Source of the DNA: Pseudarthrobacter equi
GTDB lineage: Bacteria; Actinomycetota; Actinomycetes; Actinomycetales; Micrococcaceae
Assembly (NCBI RefSeq): GCF_900105535.1
Contig: NZ_LT629779.1
Coordinates: 3,658,001-3,722,000 of the forward strand
Length of the DNA: 64,000 bases
Direction of reading: 5' to 3'
Shown here: positions 53,198 through 61,611 of the stretch, in pieces
Layout of the letters: every line of letters starts with the position of its first letter
Numbering within the stretch: position 1 is the stretch's first letter
The notes under the pieces: model-generated
The model's input: only the letters and a program-made list of their open reading frames with translations
What the model was told of the DNA's origin: nothing
Databases searched by the model: none
Made by a program: the position numbers and the translations under genes

Positions 53198-53911
53198 ATG
53201 CACGACATCGATAGGGCACTGTTCGAGGGCCAGGACGAAGGCACCTGGGGCGAGGTGATGGAACAGGAGTCCGGCTACTCCTACGAGGACGAGTCACCGT
53301 TCCAGGGCGAAGACGCCGGCGAGGCCGGGGGCCTGTGGGGAGAGGCGGACAGCCGCGAAGCCGACGAGCTCGCCCTCGCCGCGGAACTGCTCGAAGTCAG
53401 CGACGAGGACGAACTGGACCAGTTCCTCGGCGACCTGGCCAAGAAGGCCTTCTCCGCCGCCCGCGACTTCGCCGGCAGCGCCGCGGGACAGGCCGTGGGC
53501 AACGTGCTCAAGTCCGCCGCCAGGAAGGCCCTGCCCCAGCTGGGACAGGCGGTGGGCAACTACTTCGTCCCCGGCGCCGGCGGTCAGGCCGGACGACAGG
53601 TGGGCAAGTGGCTGGGCAGCAAGTTCGAATCCGGCCTGCAGCTGGAGGGCCTCTCCGCCGAGGACCGCGACCTGGAAACCGCGCGCGCCTTCGTCCGCTT
53701 CGCCACCGACACCGCGCAGCGGACCGCCGCCACGCCCAAGAGTGTGCCCGCCGTCCAGGCAGCACAGCAGGCAGCCACCGCCGCGGCCCGGCAACACCTC
53801 CCCGGCCTCCTCAAACGCCCCGGCCAGCCCGGCCAGCCCGGCCAGTCCGGACGTTCCGGCGGCCGGTGGATCCGCCGCGGCCGCAACATCGTCATCCTCA
53901 ACGCACGCTAA
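53198..53911 (+). CDS. acidic-head protein A of the sigma-54 cluster
   Basis: The 237-residue protein has a strongly acidic N-terminus (about 1-58). A short amphipathic helix, ELLEVSDEDELDQFLGDL, spans 63-80. A Gly/Ala-rich core (about 85-145; AGQAVGNVLKSAARKALPQL, PGAGGQAGRQVGKWLG) is followed by GLSAEDRDLETARAFVRFA, an Ala-rich helix, a Pro/Gly linker and a C-terminus GRWIRRGRNIVIL. It is paralogous to the next gene. The core could insert into membranes or self-assemble. I know this layout only from uncharacterised proteins of other phyla. SD GGAAAGGA is at 7 nt; the sigma-54 promoter is directly upstream. Confidence 0.75.
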   Translation: MHDIDRALFEGQDEGTWGEVMEQESGYSYEDESPFQGEDAGEAGGLWGEADSREADELALAAELLEVSDEDELDQFLGDLAKKAFSAARDFAGSAAGQAVGNVLKSAARKALPQLGQAVGNYFVPGAGGQAGRQVGKWLGSKFESGLQLEGLSAEDRDLETARAFVRFATDTAQRTAATPKSVPAVQAAQQAATAAARQHLPGLLKRPGQPGQPGQSGRSGGRWIRRGRNIVILNAR

Positions 53912-53959
53912 CCCGGCACAACCCACCCCCGAGCACCACCCAACCCAAAGGACATTGCC

Positions 53960-54745
53960 ATGAGCACCTACTACGAGACCGAGTCCGCCAGCCCCTGGGC
54001 GCAGGAAGAAGAGGACGAAGGCGGCTTCAGCGGCTACGAAGGCGAATCGGACCACGAAGGGAACCTCGAAACCGAACTGGCCATGGAACTCCTCAGCGTC
54101 AGCTCCGAGGAGGAACTGGACCAATTCCTGGGCAGCCTGGCCCGCAGCGTGGTCCGGGGCGCCTCCAAGTTCATCAAGTCCCCCATCGGCAGAGCACTGG
54201 GCGGCGCGCTCAAATCGGTGGCCAAGACGGCGCTGCCCATTGTGGGAGGCGCCATCGGCTCCTTCGTGGCTCCCGGCGTCGGGACAGCCATCGGCAGCAA
54301 GCTCGGCTCCATGGCCGGCGGCCTGCTCGAAGCCGACGAAGCCGAGTCCATGGACGAATCCGAGGCCGAGGAAGAAGCCGCCCGCCGCTACGTCCGGTTC
54401 GCCCGGGCCGCCTACCGCAACGCCGCGCGGACCCCCGTCTCGGTCCCGCCCAACGCGGCCGCCCGCGCCGCAGCCACCGCAGCCGCCCGCCGCTACGCCC
54501 CATCCCTGCTGCGCGCCCGCCAGGCCGCCCGGCGCGGATCCAGCGGTTCCGGCGGCTACCGCGGCGGCACCCGGATCTACAACAACCAGTACTCCGGAGC
54601 CACCTGGGGCGCCCCGGACGAGGGCTGGGACAGCGGCCAGCAGAACGGAAATTCCGACGCCGGCCAGGGCGGCGGCCAGGACGGCGGCGCGGACGAGGGC
54701 CGCTGGATCCGCCGCAACGGGCGCGTCATCCTGCTGGGTCTCTGA
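53960..54745 (+). CDS. acidic-head protein B of the sigma-54 cluster
   Basis: The 261-residue protein is a paralogue of the preceding one. It has an acidic N-terminus, ELLSVSSEEELDQFLGSL at 43-60, and a Gly/Ala-rich core SPIGRALGGALKSVAKTALP then GGAIGSFVAPGVGTAIGSKLG. An acidic spacer, a YVRFARAAYRNAARTP helix, a Gly/Asn/Gln-rich linker with YNNQYSG, and a C-terminus GRWIRRNGRVILL follow. The glycine-zipper-like core is typical of membrane-inserting or oligomerising segments. No signal peptide is present, so export, if any, needs another route. Function unknown. Confidence 0.75.
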   Translation: MSTYYETESASPWAQEEEDEGGFSGYEGESDHEGNLETELAMELLSVSSEEELDQFLGSLARSVVRGASKFIKSPIGRALGGALKSVAKTALPIVGGAIGSFVAPGVGTAIGSKLGSMAGGLLEADEAESMDESEAEEEAARRYVRFARAAYRNAARTPVSVPPNAAARAAATAAARRYAPSLLRARQAARRGSSGSGGYRGGTRIYNNQYSGATWGAPDEGWDSGQQNGNSDAGQGGGQDGGADEGRWIRRNGRVILLGL

Positions 54746-54789
54746 CCGGCGGAGCGGACACGGCAGACGGCTGACGGCAGGCGATCGAG

Positions 54790-56115
54790 GTGGACACCAA
54801 CAGCATCGGCACGGCGCTGATCGAGAGTGAAGCGACCGGCCTGATGTCGCGGCTGGACCAGATCAAGCCTTTCGTCATGCACGAAACAATGGTCCTCGCC
54901 GCCGCCCTCCCCCGCGACGCCCAGCTGCTGATCGAACGGTTCCTGCACACCGGACGCCACGAACTGCGCGTCCAGATCGGGGACTTCCTCGACTGGCTGC
55001 ACAGCGACGGGCGGACCGCCACCCCCGCCGAACAGCAGCGTCGTTTCGTCCTCATCCGCCTCCAGTTCAACATGGTCCTGTCCCAGTTCGACATGTTCAC
55101 CGAGGTGGTCACCCAGCGCAGCGAACACTCCACGGGGGTCTGGCTTTCCGGGCTGGACATCCTCGCCCAGGATGCGCTGCGGCTGGGACGGTACGACGAC
55201 GGCGACGCCCGGCTGGTGGTCTACCTCGCCCGGGGCGCGGGTGCTGCGATCCGGCGCGCCAAGACCCGGCTGCCCGGCGGCAAGCCCAACCCGGTGGGCA
55301 TCATCCGGCTACCCCGGGAGCGGATGGTGGGCAGCGGGATCGCGTCCTCCCTGGCGCACGAAGTGGGCCACCAGGGGGCCGCGCAGCTGGACCTGGTCAC
55401 TTCACTTCGGGCCGAGCTGGACCGGCGGGCAGCGCAGGACCCGGACGGCGGCTGGGACGTGTGGTCCCTCTGGATCAGCGAAATCGTGGCGGACATGTGG
55501 TCCGTGGCCACGGTGGGCATCACCTCCACGGTGGGCCTCCTGGCGGTGGTCAGCCTTCCCCGCTATTTCGTGTTCCGCCCCGGCGGCACCGACCCCCACC
55601 CGATGCCGTACCTGCGGGTGCTGATCTCCGCGGCACTGGGCAATGCCCTCTACCCACATCCGCAGTGGCGGGAGCTGGCGGCGGTGTGGCGGGCGATGTA
55701 CCCGGTGGCCGGCCTCCCGGACCACCACCTCGCCTGGATCAGGAAACGCGAGTCCCATATCGGCAACCTGGTGGAGGTCCTCATGAACCACCCTGTGGCC
55801 TTGGCCGGCGGCCGGAAGTTGGGCACCATCTGGCCCGTCCGCCAGCGGCAGCCCGACCGGCTGCTGAGCCTGCACGAAGCCTGGGGCAACGATTTCGGCA
55901 TCATGGCCCGGCAACGGCCCGCCCTGGTGTTCGCCGTGCTGGGCCAGGCGAAGGCCGCCGGCCGGATCACCGCCGGGGAGGAAAGCGCCCAGCTGTCATC
56001 CCTGCTCACCGCGTGGGCCGTGCGCAGCAGCCTGGACCTCATGGGCAGCCCCGCACCACCGGGCCTGCCCGCACCGCAGAACCCCACCACACCAGCACTA
56101 ACAACAAGGAGATAG
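54790..56115 (+). CDS. gluzincin-type HExxH protein of the sigma-54 cluster
   Basis: The 441-residue protein carries HEVGH at 190-194 and, 37 residues on, EIVAD (Glu231, Asp235). This is the ligand spacing of gluzincin zinc metallopeptidases. The N-terminal 150 residues are helical without recognised domain; the C-terminal half (about 260-420) has HPQWRELAAVWRAMYP and a Pro-rich end. No signal peptide is present. It may cut or mature the two acidic proteins encoded upstream; this is inference from position. GTG 54790 is the only practical start, with a weak GAG in front. It ends 2 bp before the next gene. Confidence 0.7.
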   Translation: MDTNSIGTALIESEATGLMSRLDQIKPFVMHETMVLAAALPRDAQLLIERFLHTGRHELRVQIGDFLDWLHSDGRTATPAEQQRRFVLIRLQFNMVLSQFDMFTEVVTQRSEHSTGVWLSGLDILAQDALRLGRYDDGDARLVVYLARGAGAAIRRAKTRLPGGKPNPVGIIRLPRERMVGSGIASSLAHEVGHQGAAQLDLVTSLRAELDRRAAQDPDGGWDVWSLWISEIVADMWSVATVGITSTVGLLAVVSLPRYFVFRPGGTDPHPMPYLRVLISAALGNALYPHPQWRELAAVWRAMYPVAGLPDHHLAWIRKRESHIGNLVEVLMNHPVALAGGRKLGTIWPVRQRQPDRLLSLHEAWGNDFGIMARQRPALVFAVLGQAKAAGRITAGEESAQLSSLLTAWAVRSSLDLMGSPAPPGLPAPQNPTTPALTTRR

Positions 56116-56117
56116 CC

Positions 56118-57680
56118 ATGGATTTCAATCGACGGCCGGTTGCACCGGTTTACGCGGGACAGGACGTGGGCATCCGGTTCCAGCTGGAATCTTCGGACCC
56201 GCTGGGCGACTACGACTTCCAGGTCCTGGACGAACGGGGCAGGAGCGTGCCCATCGGCGGGAACAAGGGCGGCGTTTTCAGCAAGACCATGAGCCGCGGC
56301 AAGGCCCTGGACCTGAAAGTCCAGCTTCCCGAGGCCATGGAGTACAGGATCCGGTTCCGGCCCAACATGCGCGGCATCGTAGGGAACTGGACCATCATCG
56401 ACCGGATCGATGTGCAGGCGCCCGAGTCCGCACCGGTGGTCAAGGTGGCCCTGGAGCCGAACGCCTCCCCCAACAGCGGCCATTCCCAGCTTTGGGAGTT
56501 CATTTCCGGGGTATCCGGGAACCTGACCTACACCAACTTCGCCGCATTCGCGAAGACACGGAAGAAGAGCTTCAATGCCTTCCCGCCCTTCGGCGGGATG
56601 ACGTACCAGAACCTGCACGCCCTCTCGGTGGAATTCGTTTCGAAGGGGGCGCTGGGCAACAAGTTCGGATCGGGCAAGAAGGGCACCAGTTGGGGACCGG
56701 CCCCGCACAGCAGCCAGGCCATTCCGCTGTCCTACGTCAGCGACCAGGACAAGGACCTCGCCAGCCCCTTCCCGAGCGGCATCCCCAACGGCCCCTACCC
56801 GCTGGACCTGGTGCCCTTCGTCGAGCTGATTTACGTGTACTGGCTGGAGGAGGGCATGCTGTTCCAGTCGCTGAACCGGATCATTGCCCGGTTCCAGAAC
56901 CGGCGGACCCCGGCCGGCGGGGACGCGTTGTCCCGGCTCGCCGTCAGCCCGCTCCTGCCGCTGAGAGGCCTCCTTTGGGGGCTGGCCGAGGCGGAGAAGG
57001 ACCGGCTCTCGCTGCGCCGCCGCGCCGCCGAGTACGAGTACCAGTACGGGCTGCAGCTGATCGGCCGGGCCATCCCGCCGTCGGAGACGCTCGTGGAACG
57101 GCGGACCCAGTTCCTGGACGCCTTCCATGGCCTGCTCAACGCCTGCCACCGCTACTACAAGGAGTTCAGCGACAAGACCGTGGACGCGGACGCCTTTCCG
57201 CTGCTGAGCAACCTGCAGGAACTGCACCTGGTCCTCGCGGCCGGAGCCAACAACCAGTTCGCCGACGTTTCACTGACCGCCCGGATCGAGACCCTCGACG
57301 TGCAGTGGATGCTGGCCCAGCCGGAGATGCGCGAGTTCCTGGGCGGCCGCACCATGGTGCCCTACCAGGAGGAATGGATGGGCCGGGTGGACACCATGAA
57401 GCTGATGCAGGAGTGGGCCGATACCAGCGTGACCCACTTCTACGACCTTGCCGTCCACGGCGAGCAGCTGCTGCTGTCCGTCCGCCACGGCCGGTGGAAC
57501 GAGTCAGGCATGGCCAGCGACGACGCCAAGAACTGGGCGCTCAAGTGGAAGCCGTCCGTGCAGCGCTACATCCACGCCTACCGGGCCGTGACAGGGGCGG
57601 ACCTCAGCGAGCGGGTGGACACCACCATGCCGTCCGCGCTGCTGCAGCGCCGGCTGGCCCGGAAGCTTGTGCGGTACTAG
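56118..57680 (+). CDS. uncharacterised 520-residue protein of the sigma-54 cluster
   Basis: The start is certain: AAGGAG about 6 nt before ATG 56118. The first ~115 residues look like a beta-sandwich (IRFQLESSDPLGDYDFQV, YRIRFRPNMRGIVGNWTI). The middle (about 120-240) contains NLTYTNFAAFAKTRKKSF. The C-terminal half is largely helical, with LIYVYWLEEGMLFQSLNRII, a Tyr-rich RRRAAEYEYQYGLQL and WKPSVQRYIHAYRAVTG. There is no signal or membrane segment, and I recognise no family. Its size and central place suggest a structural or scaffold role for the cluster product. Confidence 0.65.
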   Translation: MDFNRRPVAPVYAGQDVGIRFQLESSDPLGDYDFQVLDERGRSVPIGGNKGGVFSKTMSRGKALDLKVQLPEAMEYRIRFRPNMRGIVGNWTIIDRIDVQAPESAPVVKVALEPNASPNSGHSQLWEFISGVSGNLTYTNFAAFAKTRKKSFNAFPPFGGMTYQNLHALSVEFVSKGALGNKFGSGKKGTSWGPAPHSSQAIPLSYVSDQDKDLASPFPSGIPNGPYPLDLVPFVELIYVYWLEEGMLFQSLNRIIARFQNRRTPAGGDALSRLAVSPLLPLRGLLWGLAEAEKDRLSLRRRAAEYEYQYGLQLIGRAIPPSETLVERRTQFLDAFHGLLNACHRYYKEFSDKTVDADAFPLLSNLQELHLVLAAGANNQFADVSLTARIETLDVQWMLAQPEMREFLGGRTMVPYQEEWMGRVDTMKLMQEWADTSVTHFYDLAVHGEQLLLSVRHGRWNESGMASDDAKNWALKWKPSVQRYIHAYRAVTGADLSERVDTTMPSALLQRRLARKLVRY

Positions 57681-57699
57681 GCGATGGCCGGGTCAGGAG

Positions 57700-58806
57700 A
57701 TGTCTAGCCCGCTGCAAGGGACGGACTTCACCTCCGCACTGTTCCTGGGCCAGCACCACCCCAGCGCCTCACTGGCGCCGTGGGCGGAGTTCACCACGGG
57801 GGTGCCGGCAGCGCTGCGGGAGCTGCCGGCCGCCGCGGACCTCGCCTCAACTGTGGCCGCCCGCCAGCACGCCGGCGCCGGCCTGGTGGCGCGCTCCGCA
57901 CTGCACGGCATGATGGACATTCTGCAGGAAATCCCCCGCCCCGGGGACCTGCTCCTGGTGGACGAGGGCGCCTATCCCCTCACCCACTGGGCCTGCCGGG
58001 CCGGCGTTTCCCGCGGCGTGCGGGTGGCGACGTACCCGCATTTCCGGCCGCCCGCCGTCGTGCCCTCAACGCGGACGTGGCTGGTGACCGACGGCTGGTG
58101 CCAGGGCTGCGGACGGCCTGCTCCCCTGGCCCGGCTGCAGGCGCTGGCCGGAAAGACCGGCGGCCGGGTGATCGTGGATGATTCGCTGGCGTTCGGCGTC
58201 CTGGGCAGGAGGAATCACGACGGCGGACGTCGCGACGGCGGGCACGGCGGCTTTGGCGATGCTGACCTTGCGGGCGGCTTCGGCGACGGGTCCGGCACGG
58301 CGCGCTGGCTGGGGCTCGGCCACGACCATGTGCTGTGGCTGGGGTCGCTGGCCAAGGCGTACGGCACCCCGGTCACGGTGATCACCGGCGACCGGGCCGC
58401 TATTGACCTGCTGGCCCGGCACGGGGAGAACCGGGTGCACAGCAGTCCGCCGTCGGCAGCTGATCTTGCCGCCGGGATCGGTGCCCTCCGCAACGGCCGC
58501 CTCCCCGCCCTGCGGGCCAGGCTGTGGCGGCTGACCCGGTGGCTCCGGCAGGCCTTCCGGGGCCTGGGCCTGCCTCCGGTGGGACAGCCGTTCCCCATCG
58601 TGGGAACCCGGGTGGCGTCGCTGCCGCTGGCGCGACGGTGGCATGCGGCCCTGGCCGCCAGGGGTGTGGAGGCACTCGTCCAGCTGCCCCGCTGCCGGCC
58701 CGGCGCCGTGCTGTCCGCGGTGGTGCGGGCCGACCACACTCAGGCCGACCTCGACCGGCTGGTACGGGGACTGGACTCCGTGACGCGGGACAGGCGGGCG
58801 GCCTGA
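57700..58806 (+). CDS. PLP-dependent AONS/KBL-like acyltransferase or aminotransferase-fold enzyme
   Basis: The 368-residue protein has the alpha-oxoamine synthase fold pattern: LLLVDEGAYPLTHWACRA, VIVDDSLAFGVLGR (159-170, where DxAHxxG normally binds the cofactor) and LWLGSLAKAYGTP with Lys219 as the likely Schiff-base lysine. The usual His of DDAHG is Leu, and a Gly/Asp/Arg-rich loop is inserted at about 172-202, so its chemistry may differ. The ATG at 57700 directly abuts AGGAG, an unusually short spacing. It overlaps the following gene as TGATG. Confidence 0.7.
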   Translation: MSSPLQGTDFTSALFLGQHHPSASLAPWAEFTTGVPAALRELPAAADLASTVAARQHAGAGLVARSALHGMMDILQEIPRPGDLLLVDEGAYPLTHWACRAGVSRGVRVATYPHFRPPAVVPSTRTWLVTDGWCQGCGRPAPLARLQALAGKTGGRVIVDDSLAFGVLGRRNHDGGRRDGGHGGFGDADLAGGFGDGSGTARWLGLGHDHVLWLGSLAKAYGTPVTVITGDRAAIDLLARHGENRVHSSPPSAADLAAGIGALRNGRLPALRARLWRLTRWLRQAFRGLGLPPVGQPFPIVGTRVASLPLARRWHAALAARGVEALVQLPRCRPGAVLSAVVRADHTQADLDRLVRGLDSVTRDRRAA

Positions 58807-59627
58807 TGGACATCGTCGACTCCCACGTCCATGTGGGGACCGCCGGGGTGCCGCTGGGCCCTCCCGACCCCGCTGCCTCCTTTGCGGTGTGGCGGAGGCG
58901 CGCGGCCGCCGTCGGGATTTACCGGGCGGTGCTGATGGCCGCTCCCGTGGGCGCCTATGCGGCGGCCAACCGGACCGTGGCCGGGCTGGCCGGGCAGGCG
59001 CCGGGGCGATGGCTCTGGTACGTGTTCGTCAACGCCGCCGCGGATCGGGGACGGGTAGGCAGCATCGTGGCGGACGCCCACACCCATGGGGCCTGCGGGA
59101 TCAAAGTGCACTGGTCCGACGGGCCGGCGACGGACGAGGTGGGTCTCGCCGCGGAACGCCACCGGATGCCGGTGCTCTTCGACCCCGGCGGCGACGTGGA
59201 GCAGGTGGTGTGGCTGGCAGAGCGTCATCCCGGGGTGGCGTGGATCGTGCCGCACCTGTCCTCCTTCTCCGATGACTGGCGGGCCCAGAGCCGGCTGATC
59301 GGCGCGCTGGCCATGGTGCCCAACATCTTCACCGACACCTCCGGAGTGCGGTACTTCGACCTGCTGACGGAGGCGGTGGCCCGGGCGGGGGCGCGCAAAG
59401 TGCTGTACGGCAGCGACGGCCCCTACCTGCACCCAGCCCCCGAACTCGCAAAGATTTTCGCGCTGGACCTGCCGCCCGCCGAACGGGCCCTCATCCTGGG
59501 CGGCAACGTCCTGCAGCTGACCGGCCCGGCGCGCAGGACCGGCGGGCGCCGCACGGCCTTCGCGGGCAATGGGCGAAGTCGCACCGATCAAAGTGGCACC
59601 GACAGGAGGAACACGGCATGGCTATGA
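58806..59627 (+). CDS. amidohydrolase_2-type TIM-barrel metal-dependent hydrolase
   Basis: The 273-residue protein starts MDIVDSHVHVG with the metal-binding HxH at His7/His9. It has GIKVHW at about 98-103, VPHLSSF with His150, and YGSDGPYLHP with Asp204, ending LGGNVLQL. This is the amidohydrolase_2 pattern (decarboxylase/lactonase-like group). The usual third His region reads VLFDPGGD, with Asp instead of His, a possible loss. The start overlaps the PLP enzyme stop (TGATG), implying the two act in one pathway. The last 40 residues are Arg/Gly-rich and probably disordered. Confidence 0.8.
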   Translation: MDIVDSHVHVGTAGVPLGPPDPAASFAVWRRRAAAVGIYRAVLMAAPVGAYAAANRTVAGLAGQAPGRWLWYVFVNAAADRGRVGSIVADAHTHGACGIKVHWSDGPATDEVGLAAERHRMPVLFDPGGDVEQVVWLAERHPGVAWIVPHLSSFSDDWRAQSRLIGALAMVPNIFTDTSGVRYFDLLTEAVARAGARKVLYGSDGPYLHPAPELAKIFALDLPPAERALILGGNVLQLTGPARRTGGRRTAFAGNGRSRTDQSGTDRRNTAWL

Positions 59628-60229
59628 CAACAACCGGACTGACCGTCGGAAGCAAGGCCGTCGGCGGCCCAGGACTTGCGGAGATCAAGCCGCACAACGA
59701 TGCGGCGATCCGGAAGGGCCTGTATCAGCTGCAGCGCTACGTGCAGCAAAGCGCGGCGGCCCGGGGAACCTCCACGGGCAAGCGGCCGGCGTGGATGGCG
59801 GGCAGCGAACCGGACCGGACCTCGGTGTGGCTGGTCACCTACAGGCCGTGGTCGGCCAAGGGCCCGCCCACCCACGTGAGGGTGTTCGCGCATGAGCTGA
59901 AGCGCGACGAGCTGCTGAAGAAGGGCCCGCTGCCCAGCCTGGAACGGCTGCTGGTTTCGCGCCGGGAGCTGGACAAGGTTGAGCTGCCCAAGACGATGCC
60001 GTTCCCGCACCCTGGCAAGCCGGACCTTTTCGGCCTGGCGGTGGAGCCGCTGGTCCGGCAGCGGTTCGCCGGCACCTTCCACCGGCCGCAGCAGAGGCCC
60101 CAGCGGCTGCGCAGGAAGGGACCTGACGTGCTCTGGCGGGAGCTGGGCGATCTGTTCCGGGAACTAGCCGACGAGACCGGCGACCGGTACTGGCGGGAAG
60201 TGGCCAACGAGCTGTCCCACGGCGTTTAG
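59618..60229 (+). CDS. uncharacterised 203-residue basic protein of the sigma-54 cluster
   Basis: ATG 59618 has a near-perfect AGGAGG 8 nt upstream and overlaps the amidohydrolase end by 10 bp. The protein has a short head and helix (DAAIRKGLYQLQRYVQQSAA). A beta-rich middle (TSVWLVTYRPWSAKGPPTHVRVFAHEL) is followed by a basic segment (RPQQRPQRLRRKGPDVLWREL) and a helical end. No domain is recognised. It is the last gene of the operon; its stop overlaps the stop of the convergent activator gene by 2-3 bp. Confidence 0.65.
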   Translation: MAMTTTGLTVGSKAVGGPGLAEIKPHNDAAIRKGLYQLQRYVQQSAAARGTSTGKRPAWMAGSEPDRTSVWLVTYRPWSAKGPPTHVRVFAHELKRDELLKKGPLPSLERLLVSRRELDKVELPKTMPFPHPGKPDLFGLAVEPLVRQRFAGTFHRPQQRPQRLRRKGPDVLWRELGDLFRELADETGDRYWREVANELSHGV

Positions 60230-61611
60230 GTGCCCTCGCCAGCGGCCGGATCTGTTTGTGGACCTGCCTTGCGGGCCTGCCGCTGCTGGACGGCGCGGTC
60301 CGTGAGCCCCAGCATGGAGGCGGCCGCATGGACGTTCCCGCCGCTGCGCTCCACCGCCAGCGCAACGGCCTCCTCCGCGGCGCGCTCCTTGATCTCGCGC
60401 AGCCCCAGGCCCGCGTCAACGGCCCAAGCCACCGCCGCGGTGAGCGGATTCGCGGCGGAGGTACCGCCGTCGTACGCGTCTTTGCCCAGCGGCCCCCGGG
60501 ATGGTTGCGGCCTGTCATCGCGGGGAACGTCGCCGGGGGTGATGGCGCCGGGGCCCACGTGCCGGGCGGCGATGCGGAAGGCGAGCTGCCTGAGGTCGCG
60601 GAGGTTGCCGGGGTAGCTGCGGCTGACGAGGGCGTCCTGGACCGCCGGGTCCACCTCGGGATCGGTCCGGGCCCCAGTGGCTTCGCGGCAGAACCTGGCG
60701 AACAGGCAGAGGATGTCCTCCAGCCGGTCGCGGAGGGGCGGCATGGTGACCACGGAGGCGGCGATGCGGTGGTACAGGTCGGTGCGGAAGCCGCCGCCGG
60801 CCACTTCGCTGAGGAGGTCGCGGTTGGTGGCGCAGATGAGCCGGAACTTGCTGTGCAGCCACCGGTCGCCGCCCACCCGCTTGTAGGTGCCTTCCTGGAC
60901 CACGCGGAGCAGTTCCGGCTGGAGCTCCAGCGGGAGCTCACCCACCTCGTCCAGAAACAGGGAACCCTGGTCCGCGCCGGAACACGCACCGGTCCGCACG
61001 CTGACCGCACCGGTGAACGCGCCCCGCTCGTGGCCGAACAGTTCGCTGCCCATCAGTGTGGGGACGATGGTGGTGCAGTCCACCACCACCAGGTTTCCGC
61101 GCTGGCTGCTGACCGCATGGGCCACCCGTGCCGCGAGCTCCTTGCCCGTGCCCGTCTCGCCCTGAATCAAGATGGGCGCGTGTCCGAATTTCGCCGCCAC
61201 CACCAGCTCCCGCAGGGCTGTCCGGAGCGCCGGGCTCTGCCCCGCCAGCTTGTCCCGGACCGGCAGGGAATCGATCACCGATTCGACGTCCTCCACCCGC
61301 TGCAGCCACGCCGAAACCGCCGCCGCCTGCTTATGCCATGCCACGCATTCCGCCGCGCCCGCCTCCAGCACCGGCCACGGCCGCAACGATCCGTCCGGCG
61401 GCCCGATCACCATCACCCGGCACCGGCCGTGCTCCGCAGCCGCGAGCGCCGCCTCCAGGTCCCGGGTCAGTTCCTGCGCCACGATCAACCCCGCTGCCGA
61501 AACGCTGCCCGGCGCATCAACGGAATCCAGCGCGATGTCCCCGGCACGGAGGGTTGCTATCGCCTCCCCGGCCCAGGCCTGCCGGCCACTGAGGTCCATC
61601 ACCCACGGCAT
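60226..61611 (-). CDS. sigma-54-dependent AAA+ enhancer-binding protein
   Basis: Domains, numbered from an upstream GTG at 61638: an N-terminal region (about 45-125) that resembles a receiver fold without phosphorylatable Asp (RVMVIGPPDG, VLEAGAAECVAW). The AAA+ domain follows, with Walker A GETGTGKE (160-167), the sigma-54 contact loop GAFTGA (206-211), Walker B SLFLDEVGEL (226-235), ATNRDL and FRTDLYHRI. A C-terminal Fis-type HTH (AVERSGGNVHAAASMLGLTDRAVQ) completes it. I prefer ATG 61611, which has GAGGGG at 5 nt. It hydrolyses ATP to open sigma-54 promoters and surely drives the operon at 53198. It converges on that operon, overlapping at the stop codons. Confidence 0.95.
   Translation of the reverse strand: MPWVMDLSGRQAWAGEAIATLRAGDIALDSVDAPGSVSAAGLIVAQELTRDLEAALAAAEHGRCRVMVIGPPDGSLRPWPVLEAGAAECVAWHKQAAAVSAWLQRVEDVESVIDSLPVRDKLAGQSPALRTALRELVVAAKFGHAPILIQGETGTGKELAARVAHAVSSQRGNLVVVDCTTIVPTLMGSELFGHERGAFTGAVSVRTGACSGADQGSLFLDEVGELPLELQPELLRVVQEGTYKRVGGDRWLHSKFRLICATNRDLLSEVAGGGFRTDLYHRIAASVVTMPPLRDRLEDILCLFARFCREATGARTDPEVDPAVQDALVSRSYPGNLRDLRQLAFRIAARHVGPGAITPGDVPRDDRPQPSRGPLGKDAYDGGTSAANPLTAAVAWAVDAGLGLREIKERAAEEAVALAVERSGGNVHAAASMLGLTDRAVQQRQARKAGPQTDPAAGEGT

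Noticed and set aside
55461..56117. Upstream extension of the 520-residue protein
   Set aside because: The frame is open but overlaps the HExxH gene with Pro/Gly/His-rich shadow sequence; the ATG at 56118 has a proper SD.
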